Assembly (NCBI RefSeq): GCF_004345565.1
Contig: NZ_SLWA01000007.1
Span: 62,001 to 126,000, forward strand
Direction: 5' to 3'
Origin: Flavobacterium circumlabens
Lineage (GTDB): Bacteria > Bacteroidota > Bacteroidia > Flavobacteriales > Flavobacteriaceae
DNA length: 64,000 bases
Positions 53,663 to 63,887 of the stretch are shown here, piece by piece. Within the stretch, counting starts at the first letter, position 1; each line of letters starts with the position of its first letter. The notes beneath the pieces are model-generated. The model was not told the DNA's origin, did not search any database, and saw only the letters and a program-made list of their open reading frames with translations. Made by a program: the position numbers and the translations under genes.

Positions 53663-55477
53663 TTACTCGTTTTTCTTTTTTTCATACCAGTCGTGCATGA
53701 TATAAAAGGCTTTCTTTTTCTGGCCATCGTTGGAGATCAGCCCTTTTCTGTTGTATTCGTCCTGAATCCCTGGCAATAGTCTTCTTGGGGATCTGAAATC
53801 TACCAGAATCCAAGGGCTTAATCCACTCAGGTGTGGAATATTTTCGATCATTTTCAGGTTCTGAATGTATAAGTATTCCTGGTATTCTTCTGTCCAGCGT
53901 TCGTTTTTTTCTCCGTGCAAACCTGCTTTTGCATCACCTCCAAATTCAGAAACAATCACGGGTTTATTGTATTTGGTTTTCCAGCGTATCTTTTCAGCAT
54001 CTTCCAGATTACCGCCATACCAGCCTAAATACTGATTAAATGCAATGATATCTAAATACTGTCCGATTTCATCATTTATAGTTCCAAATCCATCTCCGCT
54101 TTGCGTTAATAATGCCGCACTGATTAATCGGGTCGTGTCCAGTGATTTGGTATGAGCTACCAGATCTTTGATGAAATTATTTCTGGCATCAGAGATCGGA
54201 GTTTCGTTGGCCATGGACCAAATAATAATACAGGCCCTGTTTTTATCTCTCGTAACCGCTGCAGTCAACTGATCCTGGGCATTGGTATACGTTTCTTTTC
54301 TGGTAAATTCAACCGTCCAGTACACCGGAATTTCTTCCCAGACCATTAAGCCTAATTGATCAGCCATTCGGATAATATTTTCGTTATGCGGATAATGCGC
54401 CAGACGTACGTAGTTGCAGCCTAATTCCTTTGCCCAGTTCAGCAGGCGTAAAGCATCTTCTTCAGAATTGGCGCGCCCGCCTTTGGCATTTTCTTCATGA
54501 ATGGAAATTCCGCGTAAGAAGATTTGTTTTCCGTTCAGTAAAATTTTATCCTCCTGCGTTTCAATAGTTCTGAAACCGATCGTATCTTTTAATTTCTCTC
54601 CGTTGAAATCAATCGTAACCGCATATAATTTTGGATTTTCCGGTGACCAGTACGAGATGTTTTTAGCTGCAATTTCAAATTTCAAAATACCATCAGCACC
54701 CACTTTTCCTTTGTAATTAATTTTTAATTCCGGAATGGCGATTGCTACAGCATTCTGTGCCGGATTCAAATTATTGATTTTGATAAAGCCTGAAATTTTG
54801 TTTTTATCTTTTTTATCCAGTTGAATGGTATAATCTTCCACAAAAGAGGCTGATTCTTCGATTAAAGTAACATCGCGTGTAATTCCGCCATAATTCCACC
54901 AATCCGTATTAAGTGTCGGAACATCTTCTTTGTGACGCGTATTATCTACTTTAATCACCAGATAATTGTCTTTTGGTTTTACGATCGAAGTCACTTCATA
55001 GTTAAACGGTGTAAAACCACCTTCATGCGTTCCTAATTTCTTTCCGTTTAAATAGACATCTGCTTTGTAATTGATGGCGCCGATGTAGACAAAAAGACGT
55101 TTTTGGGCCTTCAGGTCATAGTCAAAGGATTTTTTGAACCATACATTTCCTTCGTAATATTTAAGCTCGGGAACTTGTGAATTCCAGTCTCCCGGAATGT
55201 TTATTTTGGGTGATTTATCAAAATCGTATTCTACCAGTTCCTGTTTGTTAACGGCATGATAGTTATTAAAATAAGCAGCGTTGGAAGGCTTGGCCTGCTT
55301 GTCGTAAACATCATGGTGAAAACTGTAATACCCTGTTTCATAAGGATCAACGATATAATTCCAGACACCGTTTAATGAAGTGGTATTTCGGTTCGGAACA
55401 TTGGAGATCAGGTTTTGATTTTGCGATTGTCCGAGAATGGAAAAGGTTAGGAGCAATGTGGTTAGTAGTTTTTTCAT
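53663..55477 (-). CDS. GH2 glycosidase, short form (beta-glucuronidase/galactosidase type)
   Basis: A 604-residue GH2 enzyme with a signal peptide ending near GQSQN (residue 20). It has the sugar-binding, immunoglobulin-like and TIM-barrel domains. The acid/base glutamate lies in WSMANETP near residue 418 and the nucleophile in VIVSEFGGDAKAG near residue 512. Near the C-terminus EYNRKGLIS has the Asn-x-Lys spacing associated with uronate recognition in beta-glucuronidases, but this is not decisive. The start of its reading is separated from the next GH2 by 274 bases. Confidence 0.92.
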   Translation of the reverse strand: MKKLLTTLLLTFSILGQSQNQNLISNVPNRNTTSLNGVWNYIVDPYETGYYSFHHDVYDKQAKPSNAAYFNNYHAVNKQELVEYDFDKSPKINIPGDWNSQVPELKYYEGNVWFKKSFDYDLKAQKRLFVYIGAINYKADVYLNGKKLGTHEGGFTPFNYEVTSIVKPKDNYLVIKVDNTRHKEDVPTLNTDWWNYGGITRDVTLIEESASFVEDYTIQLDKKDKNKISGFIKINNLNPAQNAVAIAIPELKINYKGKVGADGILKFEIAAKNISYWSPENPKLYAVTIDFNGEKLKDTIGFRTIETQEDKILLNGKQIFLRGISIHEENAKGGRANSEEDALRLLNWAKELGCNYVRLAHYPHNENIIRMADQLGLMVWEEIPVYWTVEFTRKETYTNAQDQLTAAVTRDKNRACIIIWSMANETPISDARNNFIKDLVAHTKSLDTTRLISAALLTQSGDGFGTINDEIGQYLDIIAFNQYLGWYGGNLEDAEKIRWKTKYNKPVIVSEFGGDAKAGLHGEKNERWTEEYQEYLYIQNLKMIENIPHLSGLSPWILVDFRSPRRLLPGIQDEYNRKGLISNDGQKKKAFYIMHDWYEKKKNE

Positions 55478-55582
55478 TGGTAAAGTTTGTTTTATTTAGT
55501 ATCAAAGCCGCAGCTTTTGTATTTATCTCTCGCAAAGTCACAGAGTCGCAAGGTTTTTTTGCCACGGATTAAAATGATTTTT

Positions 55583-55658
55583 TCTCGCAGATTGAGCAGA
55601 TTTAATTTTTTAAAGCTTTGTAAATAAATAATCTGCTTAATCTGCCAAATCTGCGAGA
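55583..55658. repeat. TCTCGCAGATT inverted repeat
   Basis: TCTCGCAGATT (55583-55593) and AATCTGCGAGA (55648-55658) are perfect inverted arms, with a further internal pairing of GCAGATTTAA and TTAATCTGC-like segments. Related sequences occur near 7430 and 18513. It fills the gap between the two GH2 genes (55478-55751) and could form a large hairpin in the transcript. Confidence 0.8.
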
Positions 55659-55751
55659 CACAAAAAAAAATGCCACTCTGCGGGACTAATTCATTTCAGT
55701 TTAAATAGCTTTTTATTCAATCTGTATTCGTAAATATTCCCCTTTAAAATT

Positions 55752-58145
55752 CTAGTTCAGCACCGTCATTTCTATTGGAATATTTAAACCATCAGGAATA
55801 ACTTCAATCGAAGCTTTTCCGTTTGCCATCCGGATGGATTCGCTTCCGGTTGGTGTTCCCTGGCTTTTCATTGTTTTGCCCCCTTTAAGGCATTGGAAAT
55901 ATACGCTTTCTTCATAATCTAAACAACGTAAATTGTTGTTATCTATCGCAATAGCGGTGACAAGGTAATTTCCGTTCTTTAATTTTTCCGAAGATAATTG
56001 TAAGGAAACTGCAGATTCATTTTTAGTAAAGCGATAATTTACTTTTAACGTATCCGAAACCGTTTTACCATCTTTATTTTTTCCAATGGCGATTAAAGCG
56101 TTTTCACCTTTTTTGAAAGTAACGTCCCAGGTTAAGCCACAGGCCGGATAACTGGCAATATTTCGTTGTTTTTCACCCAGGGATTTTCCTTCGTGATATA
56201 AAGTCACTTTTTCGCAATTACTGAAAACACTTAGGACTCGGGGTGTGTTTTCAGGACCCTGACGTTCTGTCCAGGTATGCGATTCGATGTAGGTAAAGGG
56301 TTCATCGCTCCAGTAACTTTTAAAAACATAATAAGCATCTTTTGGAGTTCCGTTTCTGTCTGTCAGTCCTTTTTGGTTCATGTACGGGATATCATCTTCG
56401 GGACGCAACGGCGTTGCAAAATCCTTGAATGCCCATTGAACATTACCCACAAATGTTGGATCATTCTCGGATATATGCAAATGCCAGTCGAATAAATCGA
56501 CAATATAATTTTCGCTCCAGTCCCCAATCTGGGCAATATTGGCCACTTTGGTCTGTACAATGGCTTCTTCCCAGCCTTCTGCTTTTATGATGTTTTCGCC
56601 TGTAACCGGATTTTCGCTGTGACGGCCCACATGACTGTCGCCGCCATATTCGGCATGGATAAAATGTTTGTATTCTTTCTTGTAAACATCAATTGCTTTT
56701 TGATAGCTTTTATAACTCCCCGAATACCAGCCGGACCAGATAGAAGGGGAGAAGACGTCTACAATCTGCGAACCTTCATAGTATTTTCGGATCGCTGTTT
56801 TTCGGTTCGGACCCATTTTATGGGCGATAGTGTTCAGCTCGGTCAGAAAAGCATTTGTCTTTTCGGTATTGTCTCCGTCAGGAAAGTCGGGAAGCCAGTT
56901 CATTTCATTTCCCAAAGACCAGATAATGATACTCGGATGGTTGTAGTTCTGATTGATGATTTCGGCCAGCATGTTTCTGGTATTGGTTTTCCAGAGTTCG
57001 TCGCCAATTCCGCCACGGCACCAGGGTAATTCATCCCAAACCAAAAGGCCGAGTTCATCACAGGCTTTATAGACTTCCGGATCTTGCGGATAATGCGCCA
57101 GACGGACAAAATTGGCTCCCATCTTTTTTATGGATTCCATATCGGCACGATGTTGTGCATTGCTCATGGCAGCGCCAACGCCAGCTTGTTCTTCGTGTCG
57201 GTGTGTACCGCGAAGCAAGAGCCTTTTTCCGTTCAGGTAAAATGGACCATGATCTTTAAATTCAAACCATCTAAAACCGACCTTCTCATTGATACTGTCT
57301 TTTGCTTTGTTTTTTTCGGACAAAACAGCCGTTACCGTATATAAATTAGGCTTTTGGGTATCCCACAATTCCGGATTTTTGATATTTTCGAATGTTATAT
57401 GGGTTGTTTTCCCGCTAACCGAAACCGTTTTCCCGGCCACTTTTTTTCCTTTCGGATTATTAAGAATGACAGTCAGGGAAAGATCTTTTGCATTTTCCGG
57501 ATTTACTGTGGATGCGATAATCTGTAAAGAGGCTTTTTTCGCGGAAACTTGCGGAGTGGTAATTTTCAGGTTATCGATATTGTTTTTGTATTTGGAAACC
57601 AGCCAGACATCGCGCGTAATGCCGCCATAAATAAAGAAATCACTTTTTTGGGAGGGAATAATTTCAATATCATAACTATTGTCCACCCGAACAAAAACAG
57701 CATTGTTTCCTTCTTTGATAAAGTTCGTAATATCGATGGTAAAGCCAATATATCCGCCAATATGACCTCCGGCTTCTTTGCCATTGACATATACTTTGGT
57801 GGTGACATTAGCACCTTCAAAATATAAAAAATAGCGTTGGTTTGGATCTATTTGTGCAATGTTGAGCTGTTTCTGATACCAGCTTGCATCACGCCTGTAA
57901 CCGGGATTTAAGTCGGTGGCGTCTTCGCTGTTCCAGCTGTGCGGCAGATTTATTCCCGTCCAGTTCGCTGCTTTTTGGGCATCGTTCAGGTTTGGAGTAT
58001 TGTTTTCTAAATAAAGCCAGTTGTCATTGATATTTGTTTGGGTACGCAAATCAGTAGTTGCCTGAGCAAAAAGACTGCCCAGGCAAAACTGAAAAACAAA
58101 AATGAAAGTAAAAAAAGAGCTATAGTGGTACGATTGTTTTCTCAT
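55752..58145 (-). CDS. GH2 glycosidase, long form
   Basis: A 797-residue GH2 enzyme with a signal peptide ending near LFAQAT (residue 28). The sugar-binding domain (residues about 35-200), immunoglobulin-like domain and TIM barrel are followed by a further C-terminal domain of about 170 residues (GKSLGEKQRNI onward). Catalytic glutamates lie in WSLGNEMNW near residue 421 and FIHAEYGGDSHVG near residue 515. MNQKGLTDRNG holds an Asn-x-Lys motif. It follows the GH88 gene by three bases, so both act on the same product, probably a uronate-containing glycan. Confidence 0.92.
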   Translation of the reverse strand: MRKQSYHYSSFFTFIFVFQFCLGSLFAQATTDLRTQTNINDNWLYLENNTPNLNDAQKAANWTGINLPHSWNSEDATDLNPGYRRDASWYQKQLNIAQIDPNQRYFLYFEGANVTTKVYVNGKEAGGHIGGYIGFTIDITNFIKEGNNAVFVRVDNSYDIEIIPSQKSDFFIYGGITRDVWLVSKYKNNIDNLKITTPQVSAKKASLQIIASTVNPENAKDLSLTVILNNPKGKKVAGKTVSVSGKTTHITFENIKNPELWDTQKPNLYTVTAVLSEKNKAKDSINEKVGFRWFEFKDHGPFYLNGKRLLLRGTHRHEEQAGVGAAMSNAQHRADMESIKKMGANFVRLAHYPQDPEVYKACDELGLLVWDELPWCRGGIGDELWKTNTRNMLAEIINQNYNHPSIIIWSLGNEMNWLPDFPDGDNTEKTNAFLTELNTIAHKMGPNRKTAIRKYYEGSQIVDVFSPSIWSGWYSGSYKSYQKAIDVYKKEYKHFIHAEYGGDSHVGRHSENPVTGENIIKAEGWEEAIVQTKVANIAQIGDWSENYIVDLFDWHLHISENDPTFVGNVQWAFKDFATPLRPEDDIPYMNQKGLTDRNGTPKDAYYVFKSYWSDEPFTYIESHTWTERQGPENTPRVLSVFSNCEKVTLYHEGKSLGEKQRNIASYPACGLTWDVTFKKGENALIAIGKNKDGKTVSDTLKVNYRFTKNESAVSLQLSSEKLKNGNYLVTAIAIDNNNLRCLDYEESVYFQCLKGGKTMKSQGTPTGSESIRMANGKASIEVIPDGLNIPIEMTVLN

Positions 58146-58148
58146 AAG

Positions 58149-59333
58149 TTATAAGTCTTTTTTTCTTAATAATGCTTCCAGGAAATAGTAATCGGCATAG
58201 ATGATAGGTTCATCAATTTCGTCTTTCTTAGGCCAGTTTCCTGTGCTGTGATCTAAAATAAAAGGCGCATTGATTTTAGGGTTTACAATATAGTTGTCCG
58301 ACTCTAAAGTCCTGATTACCTTGTCCGCATAAGTCAGGTAACTTTTATTTTGGGTATAGCCGTACAATTCATATAATGCAGAAGCCATAACGGTTGCGGC
58401 AGAAACATCACGTGCGGCATTTGGAATCGACGGATCTTTAAAATCCCAATACGGAATTCCATCTTCCGGCAGGTCTTTGCTTGTAATGAAAAATTGTGCT
58501 GTTGCTTCGGCCTGCTTCAGATAGGCCGGATCTTTAGTATATCGGTACGACATGGTAAAACCGTAAACGGCCCAGGCTTGTCCTCGTGCCCAGACGGAAT
58601 CGTCATTATATCCCTGAAGCGTGGTTTTCTTTCTGACAGCTCCGGAATCAGGATTATAATCGATGACGTGATAACAACTGTTATCTGTCCTGAATTGATT
58701 TTTCAATGTGGTATTGGCATGCTTTACCGCGATCTCCTGATATTTTTTATTGCCGGATAATTTGGTCGCCTCAAAAAGTAATTCAAGGTTCATCATATTA
58801 TCAATAATCACCGGATATTCCCAAATGTCTTTGTTGAAATCCCAGGAACGAATCGCTCCGGTTTTTTCATTAAAGCGGGTGCACAACGTTTCGGCTCCTT
58901 TGATGATCACGTCTTGGTATTCCGGTTTGTTTTCGACTTTTAAGCCTTCGCCAAAAGCGCAGTATACTTTAAATCCAACATCATGAGAACCGCTGTTCAC
59001 GCTTTCTTTTTTACTGAAAGGCGTCCACTTTTCAGCCTGTTTTTTGTATTCGGAATTGCCTGTCAATCGATACAGCTGCCATAAGTTTCCGGCAAAAAAA
59101 CCGCTGGTCCAATCTCGCGAAGGTACTTTCTTTATGAGATTGGATTTCAGGTTCATGCTGCGCGGCATGGACAGGGAATCAACAGGATATTCCAACAGCA
59201 TTTTGTAACGGGTTTCAAGAAGAGTGCTGGCGGTTGCAGGCGTATTTTTTGTTTGGGAATTAATTCCGGATTTGCACGCTGTTGCCAGCAATGCAAACCC
59301 AAGAATTAAAGTAAAAAAACTAACTTTATTCAT
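58149..59333 (-). CDS. GH88 unsaturated glucuronyl hydrolase, lipoprotein
   Basis: A 394-residue lipoprotein (lipobox LLATAC, Cys near residue 20) of family GH88. GH88 enzymes hydrate the 4,5-unsaturated glucuronate left by polysaccharide lyases. Both catalytic aspartates can be located: GSHDVGFKVYCAFGEG near residue 120 and VIIDNMMNLELLF near residue 180. SVWARGQAWAVYGF near residue 248 is also typical. It sits between SusD and GH2 with short gaps (17 and 3 bases), so it is part of the second polysaccharide operon. Confidence 0.93.
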   Translation of the reverse strand: MNKVSFFTLILGFALLATACKSGINSQTKNTPATASTLLETRYKMLLEYPVDSLSMPRSMNLKSNLIKKVPSRDWTSGFFAGNLWQLYRLTGNSEYKKQAEKWTPFSKKESVNSGSHDVGFKVYCAFGEGLKVENKPEYQDVIIKGAETLCTRFNEKTGAIRSWDFNKDIWEYPVIIDNMMNLELLFEATKLSGNKKYQEIAVKHANTTLKNQFRTDNSCYHVIDYNPDSGAVRKKTTLQGYNDDSVWARGQAWAVYGFTMSYRYTKDPAYLKQAEATAQFFITSKDLPEDGIPYWDFKDPSIPNAARDVSAATVMASALYELYGYTQNKSYLTYADKVIRTLESDNYIVNPKINAPFILDHSTGNWPKKDEIDEPIIYADYYFLEALLRKKDL

Positions 59334-59350
59334 ACTAATTAATCTAATGT

Positions 59351-60868
59351 TTAGTAACCCGGATTGTTTGGTTTTAAATTAGGATTGATGGCCAGCTCCG
59401 TTCCCGGTAAGGCAAAAAGGTAATCCCTGTTCGGATCAAAATTGGCATGAGGCTCAAAACCAGCCGGACCAAATACTTCAGGACCGTTTTTCAGTCTTTT
59501 AATGTCATACCATCTGATGTATTCAAAGGCAAATTCGAGCCTTCTTTCATTGATCACCATTTTTCTGAAATCCACCTGGGATAATCCCGGAGTTACATTC
59601 GCAGGAAAAGAAACTTGTTTTCCGGCTTTGTTTCGGGCTCTTGCCAAAACTCTGTTTACATAACCGTCTGCTTCAGAAGTTCCCGGAGTAATTTCGTTTA
59701 AGGCTTCGGCAGCCGTCAGCAATACTTCGGCGTAACGCATGGTGATGTAATTGTGTTGCGAAGTTCTTCCGTTGGCACCGGCTTTCCCAGGAAAACGAAA
59801 GTATTTGGCAATATGCGGACGGGGTGCTTTTTCATTATCGCTTGACGGATAAATCTGCAAAGAACCGCCCGGACCTGTTTTCTTTCTGATAATCGTATCA
59901 AAGCTTACCGCTCTTCTGTAATCTCTCTGATCCCAGTCGTTAAAAACTTTCAAAGACGGTACAGCTACAGAAAACCCCTGACCATAGCTGTAACTATCAT
60001 CTTTTAAAGAACCCGTAAAAAATGCCGTATAATCCTGGCCGTAGTTTCCGGATACTAAGTTGTTGAAATCAATAGTGAATAACGGCTCTTTTAATGCCGC
60101 TGCTTTATTAGCATTAAACAAATCCTGAAAATCAGCATCGAGTCCTAAACCGAATTTTGCTTCGTTGGTAATAACGTATTTCGCTTCATCGTACGCTTTC
60201 TGGTATTGCCCTAAGGTCAGGTATACAGAAGCCAGATAACCTGCCGCTGTTCCTTTTCCCGGAACGGCTTTTACTTTTGGTTTGTCGTCCAGCCATTTTT
60301 TTGCAAATTCCAGGTCTTCAATTATTTTGGCATAGACCACAGCCTCTTTGGTCCGGCTTAATTTATCGACCTGTGAAACTTCATTTACGGCAAAATCAAT
60401 ATAAGGAACATCTCCAAAGATGCGAACCAGATGATAGTACGTAAAAGCTCTTGCAAAATAGGCCTGCGCTACGATCGCGTTTACTTTTGCAGGATCACCC
60501 GGCGTTTTTTTGGCGCCTTCAATGGCCTGATTGGCCGCTGCAATAATGATATAGGACTGTGGCCAGAAGTTCGCCACAAGCGCATTGGTATCATTCATTT
60601 TAAAGTCATTAACATCAATTCTCGCTGCCTGAGTCGTTCTGTCTCCAATATCGGACATGTCATCTCTTAGCATCAGTGCAATTGTAAATTCCCTTCCCCA
60701 GTAGTTATTGTGGGCAATGTTGGCAAAACTTCCGTTTACAGCAGCCTGTAAATCGTCTGTATTGTTAAAAAAGTTATCGGGACGAATGATTCCAACCGGA
60801 TGTTCTTCTAAATCAGAGCATCCAAAGGTGAATATTCCCAAGAAAAGAAAAGTGATATATTTTTTCAT
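59351..60868 (-). CDS. SusD/RagB-like lipoprotein, second locus
   Basis: A 505-residue SusD homologue with a lipobox (FTFGC, Cys near residue 17). The N-terminal AQAYFARAFTYYHLVRIFGDVPYI near residue 130, and the C-terminal MRYAEVLLTAAEALNEITPG and NERRLEFAFEYIRWYDIKRLKNG segments identify the family. It binds glycans at the cell surface with the SusC protein of the gene 16 bases upstream. It is only distantly similar to the SusD at 30323, so the two loci target different glycans. Confidence 0.96.
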   Translation of the reverse strand: MKKYITFLFLGIFTFGCSDLEEHPVGIIRPDNFFNNTDDLQAAVNGSFANIAHNNYWGREFTIALMLRDDMSDIGDRTTQAARIDVNDFKMNDTNALVANFWPQSYIIIAAANQAIEGAKKTPGDPAKVNAIVAQAYFARAFTYYHLVRIFGDVPYIDFAVNEVSQVDKLSRTKEAVVYAKIIEDLEFAKKWLDDKPKVKAVPGKGTAAGYLASVYLTLGQYQKAYDEAKYVITNEAKFGLGLDADFQDLFNANKAAALKEPLFTIDFNNLVSGNYGQDYTAFFTGSLKDDSYSYGQGFSVAVPSLKVFNDWDQRDYRRAVSFDTIIRKKTGPGGSLQIYPSSDNEKAPRPHIAKYFRFPGKAGANGRTSQHNYITMRYAEVLLTAAEALNEITPGTSEADGYVNRVLARARNKAGKQVSFPANVTPGLSQVDFRKMVINERRLEFAFEYIRWYDIKRLKNGPEVFGPAGFEPHANFDPNRDYLFALPGTELAINPNLKPNNPGY

Positions 60869-60884
60869 AATGTGTTGTGTTAGA

Positions 60885-63800
60885 CTAAAATTTAATATTA
60901 AATCCGAATGTAAAAGTTTTCACATTGGGATAACTTCCATATTCCAAACCTAGATTCGTATTACTTCTGGCATTACTGTCATTCAGATAACTGGTCTCCG
61001 GATCTGATCCCGGATAATCGGTAATCGTCCAGATGTTTTGTGCACTGATGTAAAAACGAACTTTGCTCAGTCCCATTTTAGAAACAATCTTCTCATTTAA
61101 ACTGTATCCGACAGAGATATTTTTCAGGCGGATGTAACTGGCATCGTACACAAATCTTGAAGTAACTCTTTTGGTTCTTGCAGCGTTGGCAGGAACGTTG
61201 GTGTCGGTGTTGGTTGGCGTCCAGGCGTCTAAAACTTCTGTTGTAGCATTATTGTTTCCGGAAGCCAGTTCCATCAGCGTATAATTTAATACCTGATTGC
61301 CTTCTGAACCCTGGAAGAAGATATTTAGATCTATATTTTTATACGTGAAATCATTATTCAGACCAAAAATGAAATCAGGATTCGGATTACCAATAATCGT
61401 TTTATCATTGGAATCTAATTTTACGTCACCGTTTACGTCTTTGAATTTTTCTCCACCCGCAACGGTTTCGAAGTTACCCGGAAGAGCTGTTTCCCCTTGT
61501 TGTAGCACACCGTCATAAATAAATCCGAAGAAAGAACCAACGGGTTGTCCCACTCTCAGGATTTGAGATTCTGTTGCGAGGAAATGTCCCGGTGTGGAGT
61601 TGATGAGAAGGTCTTTGTTATCGGCCAATTTCAATACTTTGTTTTTGTTGGAAGAGATATTAAAACTGGTGGACCAGGTGAAATCTGCCCCAATAAAGTT
61701 TTTCGAATTAATGCCTAATTCCCAGCCTTTGTTTTCTAATTCTCCCACATTCTGAAGCTGGGATCCAATTCCGGAAACGCCCGGTAAAGGTCTGTTGAAC
61801 AATAAATCTTTGGTAATTGTTTTGTAATAATCGGCCGTTACGCTTATTCTGTTATCAAACAAGCCCAGATCGATTCCATAATCCTGCTGATAGGAAGTTT
61901 CCCATTTCAGGTTTGGATTGTCTAATGAAGTCAGCTGAACCGCATTTACAATGACGTCACCGCTCACATCGTAAATTTCAGAAAATCTGGAAAGGGTAGA
62001 ATAGGCTCCGATGGAAGGATTTCCGGTGGCACCATAACTGGCTCTCAATTTCAGGTTTGAAATGATTTTACTGTCTTTTAAAAATTGCTCTTTGCTGATA
62101 TTCCAGCCAATCGCTCCCGAAGGGAAAGTTCCGTATTTATAGTTTTCACTAAAGCTGGAAGAACCATCCCGTCTGGCTGTAAACGTTAGTAAATATTTGT
62201 CGTCGTAATCAAAGTTTAACCTTCCGAAAGCAGAAATCAGTTCTGTTTCTGATAAAGAAGAATCCGGTTTTAAGAAAACAGTTCCGGCTCCTAAATTATG
62301 ATACGAATTGGTATTGGTTAAAAATCCTCTTGACGCAGCGTAAGAGCTTTCGTTTTTATTCTTCTGATAGGAATACCCTCCAAGAACCGTCAGGATTCCT
62401 TTTGAGATAATTTCTTTTTTGTACGTCAGATAATTTTCTGTCAGGAAAGACGAATTTCTGTTGTTGTTTACAGAAGCTTCTCCTTTGATATTTTTTCCGG
62501 CAATTAAAGTCGACGGAAGAAATCTTCCGGTCTGTGAATTAGAATCGGATAAGCCTAAAGTAGTTTTGAATTCAAGATCTTTTGTGAATTTATAGTTGGC
62601 AAAGAAATTGTTTCTGCTGACTACCGAAACCGTTTCCAATATATTATCCATCGCTGTTGCATACGGATTATCGATATCATCCCCGATTGGGGCAGTAGAT
62701 GTGTAGCTGCCGTCTGCTTTGTAAATTCCTAAATCAGGCATAAAACGATATGCTGCAGCAATAACACCTGCTGCTCCCGTACCACCGGCACCCGTTTGGG
62801 AAATAATTCCTTCTTTGTTTTGTTTGCTTTGAAAAGTATTCAGTCCCACTTTAAGCCTGTCCGTTAAGTCAGCTTCCAGATTGCTTACAATGGTGTATTT
62901 GTCTATTCCGGAATTGATTACCACTCCGTTCTGATTGAAATAATTCCCGGATACATAATATTTTATTTTATCGGATCCGCCCGAAAAAGACAGGGAAGTA
63001 TTCGAAACCAGTCCGTCACGATAAATAACATCCTGCCAGTCGGTATCTGCCGGTCCTTGTGTGTGCGTCGTAAAACTTTTTCGGTACGCAGCAAATTGAT
63101 CCGCATTCAGCAAATGCAATTTGTTGTTCACCGATTGTGTCGAAGTCGAATTACTGAATTCAATGACCGGTTTTCCCGGTTTTCCTTTTTTGGTCGTCAC
63201 CATAATTACTCCGTTTGATCCTCTTGATCCGTAGATAGCAGTGGCCGAAGCATCTTTTAAAACTTCAATAGAAGCAATATCCTGGGGTGCCGGCATCGAA
63301 ACACCTGCAAAACCATCGACTACAATAAGGGCATCCCCACTGGCATTGATAGACGTTCCTCCACGAACCCTGATTTTTACCGGAGCGCCCGGTTCACCAC
63401 CGTTGTTAGACTGAACGGCTACACCTGCAGCACGTCCCTGCAAAGCCTGTTCTGCATTTAATAAAGGGTAAGCGGTAAGTTCTTTTGCCGTTACAGAAGA
63501 CACAGAACCCGTGATATCACTCTTTTTACGCGTACCGTAACCCACTACAATCACTTCTTCCAGGTTTTTGGTATCGGGTTTCAGGCTGATATTCACCACC
63601 GTTTTGTTTCCAACCGGAATTTCTACCGTCTGGTATCCAACAAAGTTAAAAACAAGGACAGCATTTTTTTCTGAAACAAAAACAGAGTAATTTCCGTCCA
63701 TATCTGATGTGCCTCCAACAGAGGATCCTTTGACATAAACATTGGCACCGGGAAGTCCGAGCAAGTCTTCACTGGAAGTAATTTTTCCGGTGACTTTTTT

Positions 63801-63887
63801 CTCCTGTGCATTCACAATAATGTTTCCAAGTAAAAAGACTACCAGAAAACACCATTTAAGCGACTTAATTTTTTGGTTTGTAAACAT
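60885..63887 (-). CDS. SusC/RagA-like TonB-dependent transporter, second locus
   Basis: A 1000-residue outer-membrane transporter. A signal peptide ends near VNAQEK (residue 28). The carboxypeptidase D regulatory-like domain, the LEEVIVVGYGTRKKSDITGSV TonB-box region, the plug (ALIVVDGFAG, VLKDASATAIYGSRGSNGVIMVTTKKG) and the beta-barrel ending in FGFNIKF are all present and in order. It is the first gene of the leftward SusC-SusD-GH88-GH2-GH2 operon. It begins at ATG 63887, 113 bases from the window edge, so any regulator lies outside. Confidence 0.96.
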   Translation of the reverse strand: MFTNQKIKSLKWCFLVVFLLGNIIVNAQEKKVTGKITSSEDLLGLPGANVYVKGSSVGGTSDMDGNYSVFVSEKNAVLVFNFVGYQTVEIPVGNKTVVNISLKPDTKNLEEVIVVGYGTRKKSDITGSVSSVTAKELTAYPLLNAEQALQGRAAGVAVQSNNGGEPGAPVKIRVRGGTSINASGDALIVVDGFAGVSMPAPQDIASIEVLKDASATAIYGSRGSNGVIMVTTKKGKPGKPVIEFSNSTSTQSVNNKLHLLNADQFAAYRKSFTTHTQGPADTDWQDVIYRDGLVSNTSLSFSGGSDKIKYYVSGNYFNQNGVVINSGIDKYTIVSNLEADLTDRLKVGLNTFQSKQNKEGIISQTGAGGTGAAGVIAAAYRFMPDLGIYKADGSYTSTAPIGDDIDNPYATAMDNILETVSVVSRNNFFANYKFTKDLEFKTTLGLSDSNSQTGRFLPSTLIAGKNIKGEASVNNNRNSSFLTENYLTYKKEIISKGILTVLGGYSYQKNKNESSYAASRGFLTNTNSYHNLGAGTVFLKPDSSLSETELISAFGRLNFDYDDKYLLTFTARRDGSSSFSENYKYGTFPSGAIGWNISKEQFLKDSKIISNLKLRASYGATGNPSIGAYSTLSRFSEIYDVSGDVIVNAVQLTSLDNPNLKWETSYQQDYGIDLGLFDNRISVTADYYKTITKDLLFNRPLPGVSGIGSQLQNVGELENKGWELGINSKNFIGADFTWSTSFNISSNKNKVLKLADNKDLLINSTPGHFLATESQILRVGQPVGSFFGFIYDGVLQQGETALPGNFETVAGGEKFKDVNGDVKLDSNDKTIIGNPNPDFIFGLNNDFTYKNIDLNIFFQGSEGNQVLNYTLMELASGNNNATTEVLDAWTPTNTDTNVPANAARTKRVTSRFVYDASYIRLKNISVGYSLNEKIVSKMGLSKVRFYISAQNIWTITDYPGSDPETSYLNDSNARSNTNLGLEYGSYPNVKTFTFGFNIKF

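Noticed and set aside
56619..57029. Long open frame opposite the GH2 gene
   Set aside because: It is antisense to a well-conserved GH2 coding region, has no recognisable domain and follows the codon bias of the sense gene.
53663..58145. Calling both GH2 enzymes beta-glucuronidases from the Asn-x-Lys motif
   Set aside because: A similar NDKG-type segment also occurs in other Bacteroidota GH2 enzymes, so the motif does not settle specificity.
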